From contig NC_042508.1 in NCBI RefSeq assembly GCF_003054445.1, positions 1,860,001 through 1,924,000 of the forward strand: a stretch of DNA of 64,000 nt. The letters run 5' to 3'. Within the stretch, counting starts at the first letter, position 1, and the number at the start of each line of letters is the position of its first letter. A program made the translations under genes and the position numbers. Of the stretch, positions 18,698 through 29,500 are shown piece after piece. Below the pieces are notes generated by a model. The model ran no database searches. It worked only from the letters and a program-made list of their open reading frames with translations, and was not told the origin of the DNA. This stretch comes from Pichia kudriavzevii (Eukaryota > Ascomycota > Pichiomycetes > Pichiales > Pichiaceae).

Positions 18698-20152
18698 ATG
18701 GCGCAGTTTAAAGTGGGTCTTGAAATACACACCCAATTACAGACTCTATACAAACTCTTTTCGAAATCTCCAAATACATCCTCCGTCTTATCCACAGCTC
18801 CCAATACTACAACGTCCTTCTTCGATGTGTCTCTCCCAGGTACCCAGCCGCTGTTGAATAAAGAATGTCTCTTGAAGACGTTGAAATTGGCCTCCTCCCT
18901 CAACTGCGAAATCCCCTCCGTATCATCCTTTGATCGGAAACACTACTTTTACGGCGATCAGCCTCTAGGGTACCAAATCACCCAGCACTTCCATCCTATT
19001 GCAAGGAATGGACGTTTCACCCTGCTGCAGAAACACAACCTGAAGCTCGATAAAGACCTAATTGTCCGTATTCAGCAACTTCAACTAGAACAAGATACTG
19101 GACGGTCAATCTATCACAATATAAACTCAAATCTCTCCAATATTGACTTCAATAGGGCTAATATCCCCCTAGTGGAAATGGTTACAATGCCAGATTTTGA
19201 GAATATTGAACAGGTGCGTGCCTTTCTACAAAACTATATCAAATTGGTGCAAATGTTGGATGTGTGTTCTGGTGATTTGGAGACTGGTGCAATTAGGGTC
19301 GATGTTAACATCAACGTTGTAGGACACCAGCGAGTGGAAATTAAAAATTTACCAACTATCTCGGCAATTATAAACGCCATCAAATACGAGGCAAAGAGAC
19401 AAACCCAGCTTGTCAAAACAGGTCAAGTTCCTAATGATATTGAAACTAGAGGCTGGAATGGTAAAACAACCTACCATTTAAGAAGTAAAGAAACCAATGT
19501 AGATTATAGGTATGTCCCCGATATGGAATTGCCAAACATCAAGCTAAATATAGATTCTTTGCTACCTAAAATTAAGGAGACAATGCCGCCATCAATAGCA
19601 GAACAACTAAATCACCTTATGGATACCTATAAATTAAATACAAGAGATGCGAGGATCTTGTTCAATAGTCCACCGTTGTCCTTGTTCTTTCAATCGATTT
19701 ATGAGAATGTCAACCCACTACATCGGAATAAGGTAATCAACTGGATCGTCCACGAATTTCTCGGTGCCTTGACTAAAAGTGAAGTTGTGTTTTCCCCAGA
19801 TATAATCACACTCGAATCCTTCACACAACTTATAGATAACGTCGAAGCTGGTAATATCACCAAGTCAAATGGCAAGTTGCTGCTATTACACCTAATCAAT
19901 AACAAAGAGGACCAGTCACGTCCTATTCTCGAATTGGCCCAGGAATTCGATATGCTGTCCTCAAACACACTGGATATTGATACACTCGTATCTACAGTTT
20001 TGTCCAACAACAAAAAGGTTGTTGACGAAATACTACAAGGGAAACCAAAAAAAATCAACTTTCTAATCGGCCAGTGTATGCGTGAATCGGGCGGGAATAT
20101 TCAACCTTCCTTGTTTGAGAGTAAAATAAAAGATTGCCTTAAACAAAAATAA
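18698..20152 (+). CDS. PET112: mitochondrial glutamyl-tRNA(Gln) amidotransferase subunit B
   Basis: 484-residue GatB-family protein. With GatA-type (Her2) and GatF subunits it converts mischarged Glu-tRNA(Gln) to Gln-tRNA(Gln) in mitochondria. The N-terminus begins directly with the family signature VGLEIHTQL, followed by the DVSLPGTQP loop, FDRKHYFYGDQPLGYQ (the conserved YxDxPxxYQ block), LEQDTGRSIY and the ethe VDVNINV region. The C-terminal helical YqeY-like tail begins around residue 330. There is no obvious mitochondrial presequence before the catalytic core; targeting may use an internal signal or an unseen upstream start. Confidence 0.93.
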   Translation: MAQFKVGLEIHTQLQTLYKLFSKSPNTSSVLSTAPNTTTSFFDVSLPGTQPLLNKECLLKTLKLASSLNCEIPSVSSFDRKHYFYGDQPLGYQITQHFHPIARNGRFTLLQKHNLKLDKDLIVRIQQLQLEQDTGRSIYHNINSNLSNIDFNRANIPLVEMVTMPDFENIEQVRAFLQNYIKLVQMLDVCSGDLETGAIRVDVNINVVGHQRVEIKNLPTISAIINAIKYEAKRQTQLVKTGQVPNDIETRGWNGKTTYHLRSKETNVDYRYVPDMELPNIKLNIDSLLPKIKETMPPSIAEQLNHLMDTYKLNTRDARILFNSPPLSLFFQSIYENVNPLHRNKVINWIVHEFLGALTKSEVVFSPDIITLESFTQLIDNVEAGNITKSNGKLLLLHLINNKEDQSRPILELAQEFDMLSSNTLDIDTLVSTVLSNNKKVVDEILQGKPKKINFLIGQCMRESGGNIQPSLFESKIKDCLKQK

Positions 20153-20265
20153 ATCCCCATGTATATAAGCACTTATAACAACAATAACAGTAATAATAAT
20201 AGGAAGGAATAAAGAAAGAATAAAAGAAAAAAAAACACCTTTTGAATTCGCATAACCCAATCTCC

Positions 20266-20719
20266 CTATACTTGGCATAATTCGCCAAAGGTATTTTCCC
20301 CACTGTAAACAATATAAAGAAACCCGTCCTCGTCTTTATACTGATCATAGATTGTACTCATCAATGCAGTTGTAGGCGGTAAAATATCCTTGACGAATAT
20401 GAAGATGGCCTTCTCTGAGGGTAAATGGATTCTGCGTCTTATAACATAAACAAATTGACCAACTGTCAAATCGGAGGGAACAAGGTACTTCCTCTTATCA
20501 ATGTTAGGAATGTCACTATCTTCAACCCGTTCACAGATCACTGGAATTCGATCTTGGAATTTCGAACGAATCCGCATGGATTCTTCCTTTCTCTTTTCTA
20601 AGATAGATAAATAACAATGTTTAGTTGCAGATTGGGTGTTAGTACTTTGCACTGGTTGCCAACAGTTCTCATGTCGCATACATACCAAAGGAATGGTCCT
20701 CCTTAAAGTGTGATTTCAT
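20266..20719 (-). CDS. ATG8: ubiquitin-like autophagy protein ATG8 (two exons)
   Basis: Spliced gene: exon 1 is 20719-20686 ([11 protein letters not shown] plus one base) and exon 2 is 20597-20266. The intron at 20685-20598 starts GTATG, has branch point TACTAAC at 20644-20638 and ends TTAG. The spliced product is 121 residues with the hallmark stretches [35 protein letters not shown] and [11 protein letters not shown]. Atg4 cuts after the Gly of ENTFG to allow conjugation to phosphatidylethanolamine; here five residues (ELCQV) follow that Gly. Atg8 drives phagophore expansion and cargo binding. It converges with PET112. Confidence 0.96.
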
Positions 20720-20992
20720 TGTTGTCTGTGTAGAGTATTTGGTTGTTGGTTATCAACTCCCGAAACAGAGCCCACACTTAGAATGGAGATGGCCAAACAG
20801 CAACAAAATTGGGGGCAAAGCCACCGATAAGCGAAACGTCAAACTCCATGAGAATAAAAAAAAAACTAGTATTACAGTACACTTGCGGTATTATCACACT
20901 TAGTTGTTGTATCTAATACGAAATTAATTTCTTCTGTTCTCGTTTGGATGTCTAAATATTATACAGCTATCATACATTATGGATTACAATAT

Positions 20993-22273
20993 CTAATCGG
21001 CCAAAAAGTAGGAAACGGTGCAGAGAATGACAAGAACAAAGCATCCGATAAGCAGGCCATTCCAGTAGCGTCTTTCAACCGTCTGAGTTTCACCTTGTAG
21101 CAACCCATTGAGGACATCATGCTGCTTCTCGAGTTGTTTCAAATATCGAATCAACTGTATGCGGAAGTCGGCATCTTGTGACTTGCTTCTTAGAACATCA
21201 TAGGAATTGTTGGCTAGTAACTGTGTGATTTCATTGAAAGTGATCATTTCATCCAAATTCCCTTGTTCACTGGATGTAACACCGTCGTGCTTCTCGTCTG
21301 CTTCATTAGAATCGTATTCGTCTGCTTTTATACTTTTGTCGATCTGACTGGTCACATTTCCTGGTTCTTCTTCCATTACTATATCCTGTTTTTCTTCCTT
21401 TTTTGCTTCCTTATTCCCACTAGTACTACCACACACATCAACACCTTTCTCATTACCGTTGTTATTATCATACACGTCACCTTTATCATCATTCCCGTCG
21501 TTGCTTTTAGTACTATTGTTGTTATTACCACCATCGTCATCATTATTATTATTATTAGATTCGTTGTTATCTATCACAACCGGCTCGATGGGCGGTTCTC
21601 GCTGGGAGACCCCATATTTCCACTCTGAGAATGTCTTGTCTGTAGCAGAATCCTTCCACCGGAAGTACTCTTGAGTTTCAATGTTATCCTCCTCTTTGGG
21701 ATTGTACAGTAACGGTAGTGGATCACCAATATTGTACTTCACTAATCGTCGTTTTGGCCTGGACACCATCTCCATGTCTTCAAAACTACTTCCGGTGTCA
21801 TCCATACTGGCTAGAGAAGGATTAAAGTCATTGCTCGTGGTACTGGTGGTCTCCAGTGATTCATATTTCAATGGCAAGGGGTCCCCAATGTCACTCAATT
21901 TGATTCGTTTCCGTATGTCTTCATTGATTTCTTCTTTCTTTTTTTCCAGTTCCAATACGTCGTTTCTATTCGGTTCAGAGCTATTATAATCTAAGGGTAA
22001 GGGGTCACCAATAAGTATTTTGGTCCTTGGTTTCACTGGTTTACTCTTAATCTTCGTTGTTAAGCCATCAGTTTCTAACTTCCCAAACTCTCTACCTTCA
22101 ACTTTCTCCCCGCTCCCCTCATTTTCCAGGAAAACATCTAATGGTGTACGTTTCTTGGTCGCACCATACATCAACGGCAAAGGCCGCCCCAAAGTGTCCA
22201 TCCTCTGTGGCTTTGTTTGCAAAGACTTGGAAAGTAAATCTCCCAAAAAAACATGCTCAATAAAAGGAAACAT
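20993..22273 (-). CDS. tail-anchored protein with four GDPLPLxY repeats, unknown function
   Basis: 426 residues from ATG 22273; the frame upstream offers only GTG. The N-terminal half carries four copies of (I/L)G(D/R)PLPLxY at residues about 28-36, 88-96, 129-137 and 182-190, separated by charged low-complexity linkers. The middle is Asn/Asp-rich and acidic (about 235-330). A helical stretch (about 345-400) precedes a single C-terminal hydrophobic segment (about 406-424, GLLIGCFVLVILCTVSYFL) with only two or three residues after it, the layout of a tail-anchored protein of the ER, mitochondrial outer membrane or peroxisome. I do not recognise the family. Confidence 0.8.
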   Translation of the reverse strand: MFPFIEHVFLGDLLSKSLQTKPQRMDTLGRPLPLMYGATKKRTPLDVFLENEGSGEKVEGREFGKLETDGLTTKIKSKPVKPRTKILIGDPLPLDYNSSEPNRNDVLELEKKKEEINEDIRKRIKLSDIGDPLPLKYESLETTSTTSNDFNPSLASMDDTGSSFEDMEMVSRPKRRLVKYNIGDPLPLLYNPKEEDNIETQEYFRWKDSATDKTFSEWKYGVSQREPPIEPVVIDNNESNNNNNDDDGGNNNNSTKSNDGNDDKGDVYDNNNGNEKGVDVCGSTSGNKEAKKEEKQDIVMEEEPGNVTSQIDKSIKADEYDSNEADEKHDGVTSSEQGNLDEMITFNEITQLLANNSYDVLRSKSQDADFRIQLIRYLKQLEKQHDVLNGLLQGETQTVERRYWNGLLIGCFVLVILCTVSYFLAD

Positions 22274-24395
22274 TTCACCAAAAATTCTTGAAGAATGCGA
22301 AGTTGCTAAAGCCAACACAAAAGTAGGTCATAAAGAGGAATGGTTCAAAATTCCATCATGGGCATTGGCAGCTAGATTTTGGTGGTATAGCTTTGTTTGA
22401 TATTGTCTCCCATAAAAACTATTGGATATGTCAAACTATTACTCAAATCGGACTCTCATGGTTTTGTTATTGATAGCCTCGGTGGTGATCAATAACGCCG
22501 ATTCGATTGAAATACTTCAAATCTTAGTAAAATTTCTACGCCCCACGACAAAGGTGCAGTTCTTTCTTTTTCTAACAACGTACATCTGCAATGAGTTAAA
22601 TTGTTTGTCAGATGTGAGAGAAGAACGCCTTGTTGATCAAAATGACTCGGTGGATTATCGAGGACGCTTCTTAGTCGCCAAGCAATTAGGTTTGAGGTGG
22701 TTTTGTGAAGCAGTGTTTATTTATTCTTGTTGGGATCATATTTATCCTCGAGAAAGCGCCAGTTGAGTGTTGAACTATTCTGAGCTTGGTGTTATTTGAG
22801 CTTGGCAATTTAAACTCTAACCAATCAAACTACAAAGACCCTTATGGGTCTCAACGAGGCTAATAGGGCCTACTTAGGCCTGCTACCAAGATAAAGATCT
22901 AGCTATTCACTAATTTGTAGAATTATGTTCATATTCCTTACCTGAACATGATAAACTTACCTACATGTGTCTCGCCCGATACATACCTCACATTCCTACA
23001 AAAATATCAGCTTGTTTCCTTTTTTCTTGGATTGTTTAGACTAGATATTCTATTTCATATATCTTCTTTTGACAATAGTTTCAAGAAACGAGGGTATTTA
23101 CATCAACTCATACTGTAAAAATGATTCTCCCTGGTATAAACGCCAGGCAGAGAACTTTCAACCTTGTAGGGAGGTTGATTTTCCTAAAAAAAGAAAACAA
23201 GCCAAGCATTTATATAGAATGTCAAATAAGGAAAAAATGCAGAATTTACAATGAATAACGTGAAAGACAATAGCGGGTTCATCATGAGGTATACCACCAA
23301 TCATTTCAACAAATTGAAAGACAAACATGTTTGGATTGATGGCAGTAAAACGGAGAAGGGTAAAATTCACAAACATTGGAGCAAGATATTACGTAGCGAG
23401 AGATACAAAGGTGATTATAAAGCCAATCACGTTGGAATCTGCACAGTCAATAGTAAGGCGTGTTTGGTTGTGGGAGTCCAGGGTTTACACTGTGGTCGGT
23501 CATCCACATCTCGTAAGATAGATGTATCTGCAATGCAATACATTCCACTCCAGCAATGCTTGCATCTGAGTGCAAAATAACCTTGGGATTGAAGTGATTC
23601 CATTCATCACTCAGAGTAAATCAAAGTATAGGAGGAATCCACCTAGCTTGATTTTGCTTTACTTTTTTTTCTGTTTACCTTTCTCATAGTATTTCTTGTG
23701 TATCCTTTAAAAGAATGAAAATTCAATTTGCTAATTTGCTAATTTTTTTTTACGTCAAATTCGTTCTTGTAGTTTCTTCATTCTGTATCTTTGCCTCAAT
23801 TACAATTATATCTGTATGCCAAACACAACCCATTACAAACATTTAAAAGACGGTTTTATGTCTTACAGGCTGCCTGTTCCTGTATAATAATCAGGCGCTG
23901 ACACTAAATAGTCCACGTCACTACACGTCACGCGTCGCCACGCGACACAGAGTTTGTTGCACCAGATGTTCCAGAATTTTACAAAAGCGTTTGACGATTT
24001 ACAGTTATTCTATTGTTATGAAGAGGCCATGTAGTCACGGAGAGGAAGATAGAGAGAGATACATAGAATTCCAACACAATTCTCCTGTGTATCTTGTTCG
24101 GTGTGACTGCAAGACAGAAATTCAAGCTGATGAGTTTAAGGGAAGGGGAGGGCAACGGGGATAACACTTGCTCCCAAAGTTAAAAACTCTCGAGGAGATA
24201 ACACTGTAAAGTGCAGTGGAACCGCTGTGCAGATTCGTGAGAAAAGATAATGTATGTATACCACGTTGGTTTTCCAATCTTTATTTTTGGGCGATGATAA
24301 GCCCTAACGGGGTTTTTCCTGAATCTACGAGCCTGTAGTCCAAGTCTGGTCTGTCTTATACACGTGTTTCTCACCATAGTACAAGACAGACAGAC
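22274..24395. other. 2.1-kb gene-poor region
   Basis: Upstream flank of both neighbouring genes. It holds a plus-strand ORF of 112 codons from ATG 22428 (to 22766) with a hydrophobic N-terminus, and two short adjoining plus ORFs at 23069-23254 and 23251-23580 in different frames. None shows a family motif and I do not call them genes. A 6-bp stem (GGCCTA/TAGGCC) lies near 22870. A cluster at 23913-23945 contains three ACGTCA/ACGCGT-like elements (CRE- and MCB-like). Confidence 0.4.
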
Positions 24396-26312
24396 ATGAC
24401 GGCAGAGAATGTGTTGAAATGGACAAGGGTTCCTCCAAAATACCACAGACTCACTGCAGACTACGACAGTTGTACTCCGAAATCGGTGCAACAATATAAC
24501 ACTTTGAAGCATTCTGCCAAATACATCTTTTCAAAACTCTCCATCTCGAACGACTCGAGTCCAAGGAAAGTAACGGACGATGAAGTTGCTGACCTGGGAA
24601 GATGTTGTGGTATCGATGCCAGCAGTCGGAGGGAGATCATTGTTGGACCCCACGGGGAAATGTATCTTGTCCACGAGGGGTTTATCCAGGTCTTTGATTG
24701 GTTCCCCGTTTCGAAGAGGAACAACATTGACGAGAGATGGTTATACCTGATTCACCAGTTTGAGTTCCCGCAGATTTTCAAGGTCAGAAAGGCCTTCCCC
24801 CTCCACTATGACAGACTCACCGATACGTTGAGACTGTTGTTTATTGTGGAAACATCCAAGGGCTTGGAATTATGCTACCAGGATTGTTCAGAGAATGTCG
24901 ATTTGCCAATTGACTTCCAACTAGACGCAGCTGCGCAGTACGTTGGTATCGTGGTTGATTCAAAGGAATGTTTTGTTTTATACAACAAGACAAGCTCGGT
25001 TCTGAGTATTTTCAACTATGAATCTCTGAAATTGATGGGGGAATTCAAAGTCCAAGTGGTTAATGGGAACCCTGTGTTTGACCTTAAGGGCTCACATTTG
25101 ACCTACCATATACACTGTGATGATAACGAAGCTTTTGATAAGGAAAAATTTGTACCTGTTAATTTGGCAAGCAAGGGCAGCCTTCTAAATAAACTCATTA
25201 GGACTTTTTCAAACACTGCAATTGATTCGATGCTTATGTTCTCCGAAGTCAGCCAACATAAAATTAACAACTTGATTGAGAAAAGAAAGGAACTTGAGAA
25301 GCAAGACTCTAATGTGCAATTCACCAAGGAGTTGAAGAATAATTATCGTGACATTTTTGTCGAAATGTACAATACAATTAGTAAATCGTCCTCTTTTATA
25401 AGATCGGTGGATCTGCAAACAGGTAAAGAAATATTCAAGTTGAACATCCCCACTGGCTGCTCTAAGATCTCAATTTCACCTTATGATTTACAGCTGTTGA
25501 CAGTCAGTAAGCGTGGTGACGAACTTTACCTTTGGGATTATACGACCTGTGGGGATACAATTATATTACAAGATAAGTACACACGAGGGAAGACATCTGC
25601 AATAATAGATGCCATACAATGGGGGTCAGGAAGTGATTCAATTTTCTGTTTGAGCAGATCAAGTGGTTCGTTACACTGTTTTGTTAATGAATCTTTGAGT
25701 AATTACGAGGACTTTACAGTGAGGAAAAATATGAAACTATCAAATAAAAAGCGATTTCTTAACCCGAATAACAAATCATGGTGTATTTCCAATATGAAGT
25801 TCAAGCATATTGCGGTTGTGAATCTGACCTTCATCAAACCGTTTGTAATTGCTATAGATAAACACGAGAACCTTTTACTGATTGATTATGATAAGGGGAA
25901 TGTTGTAGCTTGCATTGATTTCACAAAATACACGTGTCCGTCTATGGTGTCAAACAATAAACGCATTGAAGCCACAGGAAGTATCCGTTCTGATTTGATG
26001 AATAAGGAAATAGAGGTGGAAACATGCAGACCGTTTTTGCCCTCCTACAATAATAAGAAGTACAAGTTTGTGGAGGTTGAACTCGTGCGTGGGACTGACG
26101 CCAATGACACCCCCAACCTCACTGCGTCTATGTTCAGCGACATCGATTCCCATTTGAATACGGTGAAGGTGTATCAGATTGGAGGTGCTACCATACCAAG
26201 AGTGTCAACTGCAGACATTCCTACTAATGTGGTCAACATTGAGGTTGATGCTTCCATTTCAGGTGACACATATTTGCTTCCAGGAAGCAGTGCTATGGAA
26301 GACGGCTCGTAG
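24396..26312 (+). CDS. beta-propeller-like protein, unknown
   Basis: 638 residues with no signal peptide or membrane segment. The region about residues 340-420 reads as WD40-like blades: GCSKISISPYDLQLLTVSKRG then ELYLWDY, and IIDAIQWGSGSDSIFCLSRSSG. Later strands (FKHIAVVNLTFIKPFVIAID, NLLLIDYDKGNVVACI) also fit a propeller. The pattern of a late, degenerate propeller recalls the BCAS3/PROPPIN-like group, but this is weak. The C-terminus is Ser/Thr/Asp-rich. The gene is clearly real from its length and smooth codon use. Confidence 0.7.
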   Translation: MTAENVLKWTRVPPKYHRLTADYDSCTPKSVQQYNTLKHSAKYIFSKLSISNDSSPRKVTDDEVADLGRCCGIDASSRREIIVGPHGEMYLVHEGFIQVFDWFPVSKRNNIDERWLYLIHQFEFPQIFKVRKAFPLHYDRLTDTLRLLFIVETSKGLELCYQDCSENVDLPIDFQLDAAAQYVGIVVDSKECFVLYNKTSSVLSIFNYESLKLMGEFKVQVVNGNPVFDLKGSHLTYHIHCDDNEAFDKEKFVPVNLASKGSLLNKLIRTFSNTAIDSMLMFSEVSQHKINNLIEKRKELEKQDSNVQFTKELKNNYRDIFVEMYNTISKSSSFIRSVDLQTGKEIFKLNIPTGCSKISISPYDLQLLTVSKRGDELYLWDYTTCGDTIILQDKYTRGKTSAIIDAIQWGSGSDSIFCLSRSSGSLHCFVNESLSNYEDFTVRKNMKLSNKKRFLNPNNKSWCISNMKFKHIAVVNLTFIKPFVIAIDKHENLLLIDYDKGNVVACIDFTKYTCPSMVSNNKRIEATGSIRSDLMNKEIEVETCRPFLPSYNNKKYKFVEVELVRGTDANDTPNLTASMFSDIDSHLNTVKVYQIGGATIPRVSTADIPTNVVNIEVDASISGDTYLLPGSSAMEDGS

Positions 26313-26615
26313 AATGTTGTACTTCCGACAAGCGCCTTCCTACCTTACATAAATATCTGTACTTGGTATAGACTGTCTATCACCAGATCCATGACATTTG
26401 CACAGGTAGAGATAGTAGTTGTACACCCATCTAACATTTAACAATAGATTCCCATATACTTATTTTTTGGTTTTTTCTCGCCTTTCGTCGAAGGAGAACA
26501 TGAACATTTTTACCACTACTTTTGCAATGTAACAAGCTTCAGATATTTTTTTTTTCTTTCTTTGCTGACTTTGCCACAGGATCCACCATAGATTGATACA
26601 CTCCCTAAAAGAAAA

Positions 26616-28235
26616 ATGTCTTCTGCAATCCAGTTACTAAATCCAAAGGCAGAATCTATTCGGAGAAAGCAAGCACTCGAAGTCAATATCAATGCAGCTA
26701 TTGGCCTTCAAGATGTTCTTGCATCAAATTTGGGTCCCAAGGGAACATTGAAAATGTTAGTCGATGGATCTGGCGGCATCAAGATCACAAAAGATGGCAA
26801 AGTGTTACTTACTGAAATGCAGATTCAATCCCCAACTGCAATTATGATAGCAAGAGCTGCTACAGCACAAGACGAAATAACAGGTGATGGTACAACCACC
26901 GTATGTTTGTTAGTGGGTGAATTGTTGAGACAAGCTGAGATTTTCCTTAATGAAGGTATACACCCAAGGGTTATAGTTGACGGATTTGAGAGTGCCAGAG
27001 GTGAATCATTAAGTTTCCTTAACAATTTTGTGATTGATAAAAGAGATGATATTGTGAACAGAGAATTATTATTACAAGTTGCTAGATCAAGTTTGAGCAC
27101 AAAAGTTAATAACGAATTAAGTGAAGTTCTAACACCAATTGTTGTTGATGCAGTATTAAATGTCTTGGATAGATCTAACCCAAAATTGATGGATTTACAC
27201 ATGATTGAAATAATGTCGATGATGCACGAAACTGCGACAAAAACAGAATTTATCAAGGGGTTGGTCTTGGACCACGGTGCAAGACACCCAGATATGCCAA
27301 GAAGAGTTAAAAATGCCCATATTTTAATCTTGAATGTTTCATTAGAATATGAGAAAACCGAAATCAATTCTGGCTTTTACTATTCGAATGCCGAGCAAAG
27401 AGAGAAATTGATCCAAAGTGAACGTAAGTTCATTGACGAGAAGTTGAAGAAGATCGTTGATTTGAAGAACGATGTTTGTGGCAATGATCCGAACTCAGGG
27501 TTTGTTATAATAAATCAAAAAGGTATTGATCCAATGTCACTTGATGTTTTAGCAAAGAATAACATTCTTGCGTTAAGAAGAGCAAAGAGAAGAAACATGG
27601 AAAGACTACAATTGGTATGTGGTGGTGAAGCTCAAAACTCTGTTGATGACTTGAGTCCAGATATTCTTGGTTATTCTGGTCTGGTATTTGAAACATCAAT
27701 TGGCGAAGAAAAATTTACATATGTTACAGAAAACAATAATCCGAAATCATGTACCATTCTAATCAAAGGTGCGCACAATTACATTATCCAACAAACTAAA
27801 GACGCAGTAAGAGACGGACTAAGGGCAGTTAGTAATGCCATTAAAGATGGATGTTTGGTGCCAGGTGCAGGTGCTTTCTATTTGTCATGTGCAAAACATC
27901 TAGTGGAGAATAAAGAAATAAACAAGGGCAAGAATAAGCCGGGTGTGAAGGCCTTCAGTGACGCCCTGTTGGTGATTCCGAAAACACTATGTAAGAATGC
28001 AGGCTTAGATACATTAGAAGCAATTGCAGAAGCTCAAGATGAGATTGATGAAGGTCAGGTTGTGGGTATTGATTTGAATTCTGGAGAGCCATTAGACCCA
28101 ACAATCGATGGTATTTGGGATTCCTTCAGAGTGCTAAGGAATGCAATTTCAAGTGCTACTGGTATTGCATCTAATTTATTATTGTGTGACGAATTGCTAA
28201 AGGCAGGCAAGTCTTCTTTAGAAAAGCAGCAATGA
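26616..28235 (+). CDS. CCT6: chaperonin TRiC/CCT zeta subunit
   Basis: 539-residue group II chaperonin subunit, close to the usual length. It carries the nucleotide-binding motifs [26 protein letters not shown] and [12 protein letters not shown]. The catalytic-loop Asp after GDGTT is in place, and the protrusion and apical domain ([14 protein letters not shown]) are typical of zeta. TRiC folds actin, tubulin and other cytosolic proteins as a double ring. At residue 356 a CTG codon falls in GYSGLVFE, where leucine is conserved in this family; this indicates standard decoding of CTG. Confidence 0.97.
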   Translation: MSSAIQLLNPKAESIRRKQALEVNINAAIGLQDVLASNLGPKGTLKMLVDGSGGIKITKDGKVLLTEMQIQSPTAIMIARAATAQDEITGDGTTTVCLLVGELLRQAEIFLNEGIHPRVIVDGFESARGESLSFLNNFVIDKRDDIVNRELLLQVARSSLSTKVNNELSEVLTPIVVDAVLNVLDRSNPKLMDLHMIEIMSMMHETATKTEFIKGLVLDHGARHPDMPRRVKNAHILILNVSLEYEKTEINSGFYYSNAEQREKLIQSERKFIDEKLKKIVDLKNDVCGNDPNSGFVIINQKGIDPMSLDVLAKNNILALRRAKRRNMERLQLVCGGEAQNSVDDLSPDILGYSGLVFETSIGEEKFTYVTENNNPKSCTILIKGAHNYIIQQTKDAVRDGLRAVSNAIKDGCLVPGAGAFYLSCAKHLVENKEINKGKNKPGVKAFSDALLVIPKTLCKNAGLDTLEAIAEAQDEIDEGQVVGIDLNSGEPLDPTIDGIWDSFRVLRNAISSATGIASNLLLCDELLKAGKSSLEKQQ

Positions 28236-28522
28236 TTTAGAATGTTTTTCCTACATATATTTATATGTACCTCTATATATATATGGAAGTATGTGTACGT
28301 AATGAATATCTAATTAAGTTTGTTTCTATAAAAAATATCTCAACGAATCCAGTTATAAATAAATAATTCAATAAATATGCATATGTAAATACACGGCTGA
28401 CTTACGTGTAGAGTAATCAGCAATAAAAGTAAAAAGTAAAGAATAAAAGAGGAAAAAAGACAAAAAAGAAAGACAAAAAAACAGTAAAACAGTCAATAAA
28501 AACAATATACGTGAATATTACA

Positions 28523-29491
28523 CTAACCCCTGACACTAACAATATAGTTTGATTTGATTGTATTGGTCCTTTTATCTAAATTTCTCCTTAGTTCATAGAT
28601 ATCCTTCTCTATTTGTTCCATTTCCCTCATATCCCTGGCCTTGAACGCCTTATTTTGCAATTCGACCAGCTTCTCACTATAGTCAGTCTTCCAATTGATG
28701 TAGTCACTAAAAGAGGAGAAAAAGTTATCTCTAGTTAATGAGTCCAATTTCTCTTGGTAGACACAATACCAGTCACCGTTCTTATTGTATAATGTTATGC
28801 CTTTAAAATGCTGGCATAATTGACATTCTAATTTTGTTGGAGTGTTTTTACCGTACAATTTCCTTGCGTTTGGGATCCTCCTATCGTTTTGATCCTTTGT
28901 TTCCTCGTTGTTGTGATAGGCATAACCGTCTAGTGGGAACAACACCCTTTGGATCAAGTTGGGTAGCCATCTGGACAGATTGAACCACCCCCAGAAGACA
29001 CCGGGATTGTTGACATGGTAGTCATTGTCGAAATCCGGCGACACCTTAGGAAATGACCTGTAAAAGAATTCACTTGGGGCAGGGGGGTCACCGCCGGTAG
29101 TCCAGTTCCCCTGCGGAACCAACGGTGATAGTATCCGCACCATGTATGTGGAGAACATCTGGTTTGGACTCGTCAACGAGTCGGAAGGTGCATAGGAATC
29201 AAGGTACGTGTAGAACAAATGAATGCATCGATGGGATTGCAGCTTCACAAAGTCGTATATCTGATCGCTAGTTTGGAATCCTTGCAGTTTGAGAAAAGTC
29301 TCCATTAGTGAAACGTTGTCCTCTCGTTCCTCCTGTGTCTCTTCTCTGCTGAAGAGCCTAGGCATATGTGAAGGGTACCAATTCGGATACGCGTGTGTCA
29401 TGGCAAAGGCAGAGATGTTGGATATGGGAGTGTCCTCAATCAAGGTTGTAAGCGCAGGGTCGTCGTACTGGATGGACAGCTCATAGAACAT
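28523..29491 (-). CDS. unrecognised protein, start uncertain
   Basis: At least 322 residues from the first ATG (29491). The frame is open and looks coding for about 13 more codons upstream (NELSTRLAR leading into MFYELS) back to a stop near 29553, without an ATG. The true start may therefore lie in a short unseen 5' exon; an AG acceptor at TATAG near 29534 is one candidate. The protein is Tyr/Phe/Trp-rich, holds one CQLC pair in ECQLCQHFKG and a charged coiled-coil tail (about 265-310) ending VSVRG. I do not recognise the family. Confidence 0.7.
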   Translation of the reverse strand: MFYELSIQYDDPALTTLIEDTPISNISAFAMTHAYPNWYPSHMPRLFSREETQEEREDNVSLMETFLKLQGFQTSDQIYDFVKLQSHRCIHLFYTYLDSYAPSDSLTSPNQMFSTYMVRILSPLVPQGNWTTGGDPPAPSEFFYRSFPKVSPDFDNDYHVNNPGVFWGWFNLSRWLPNLIQRVLFPLDGYAYHNNEETKDQNDRRIPNARKLYGKNTPTKLECQLCQHFKGITLYNKNGDWYCVYQEKLDSLTRDNFFSSFSDYINWKTDYSEKLVELQNKAFKARDMREMEQIEKDIYELRRNLDKRTNTIKSNYIVSVRG

Positions 29492-29500
29492 CCTGGCCAA

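Noticed and set aside
22428-22766. 112-codon ORF with hydrophobic N-terminus
   Set aside because: No motif, odd composition, and it overlaps the likely promoter of the tail-anchored gene.
22728-23010. TGTTGGGATC-like start suggesting a solo LTR
   Set aside because: No matching CA end, no target-site duplication and no second copy found; I cannot support an element.
23069-23580. Two short ORFs with WIDGSKTEKGK resembling an RNase H start
   Set aside because: Only a few residues match, no other catalytic residues follow, and the frames are unrelated to any domain I know.
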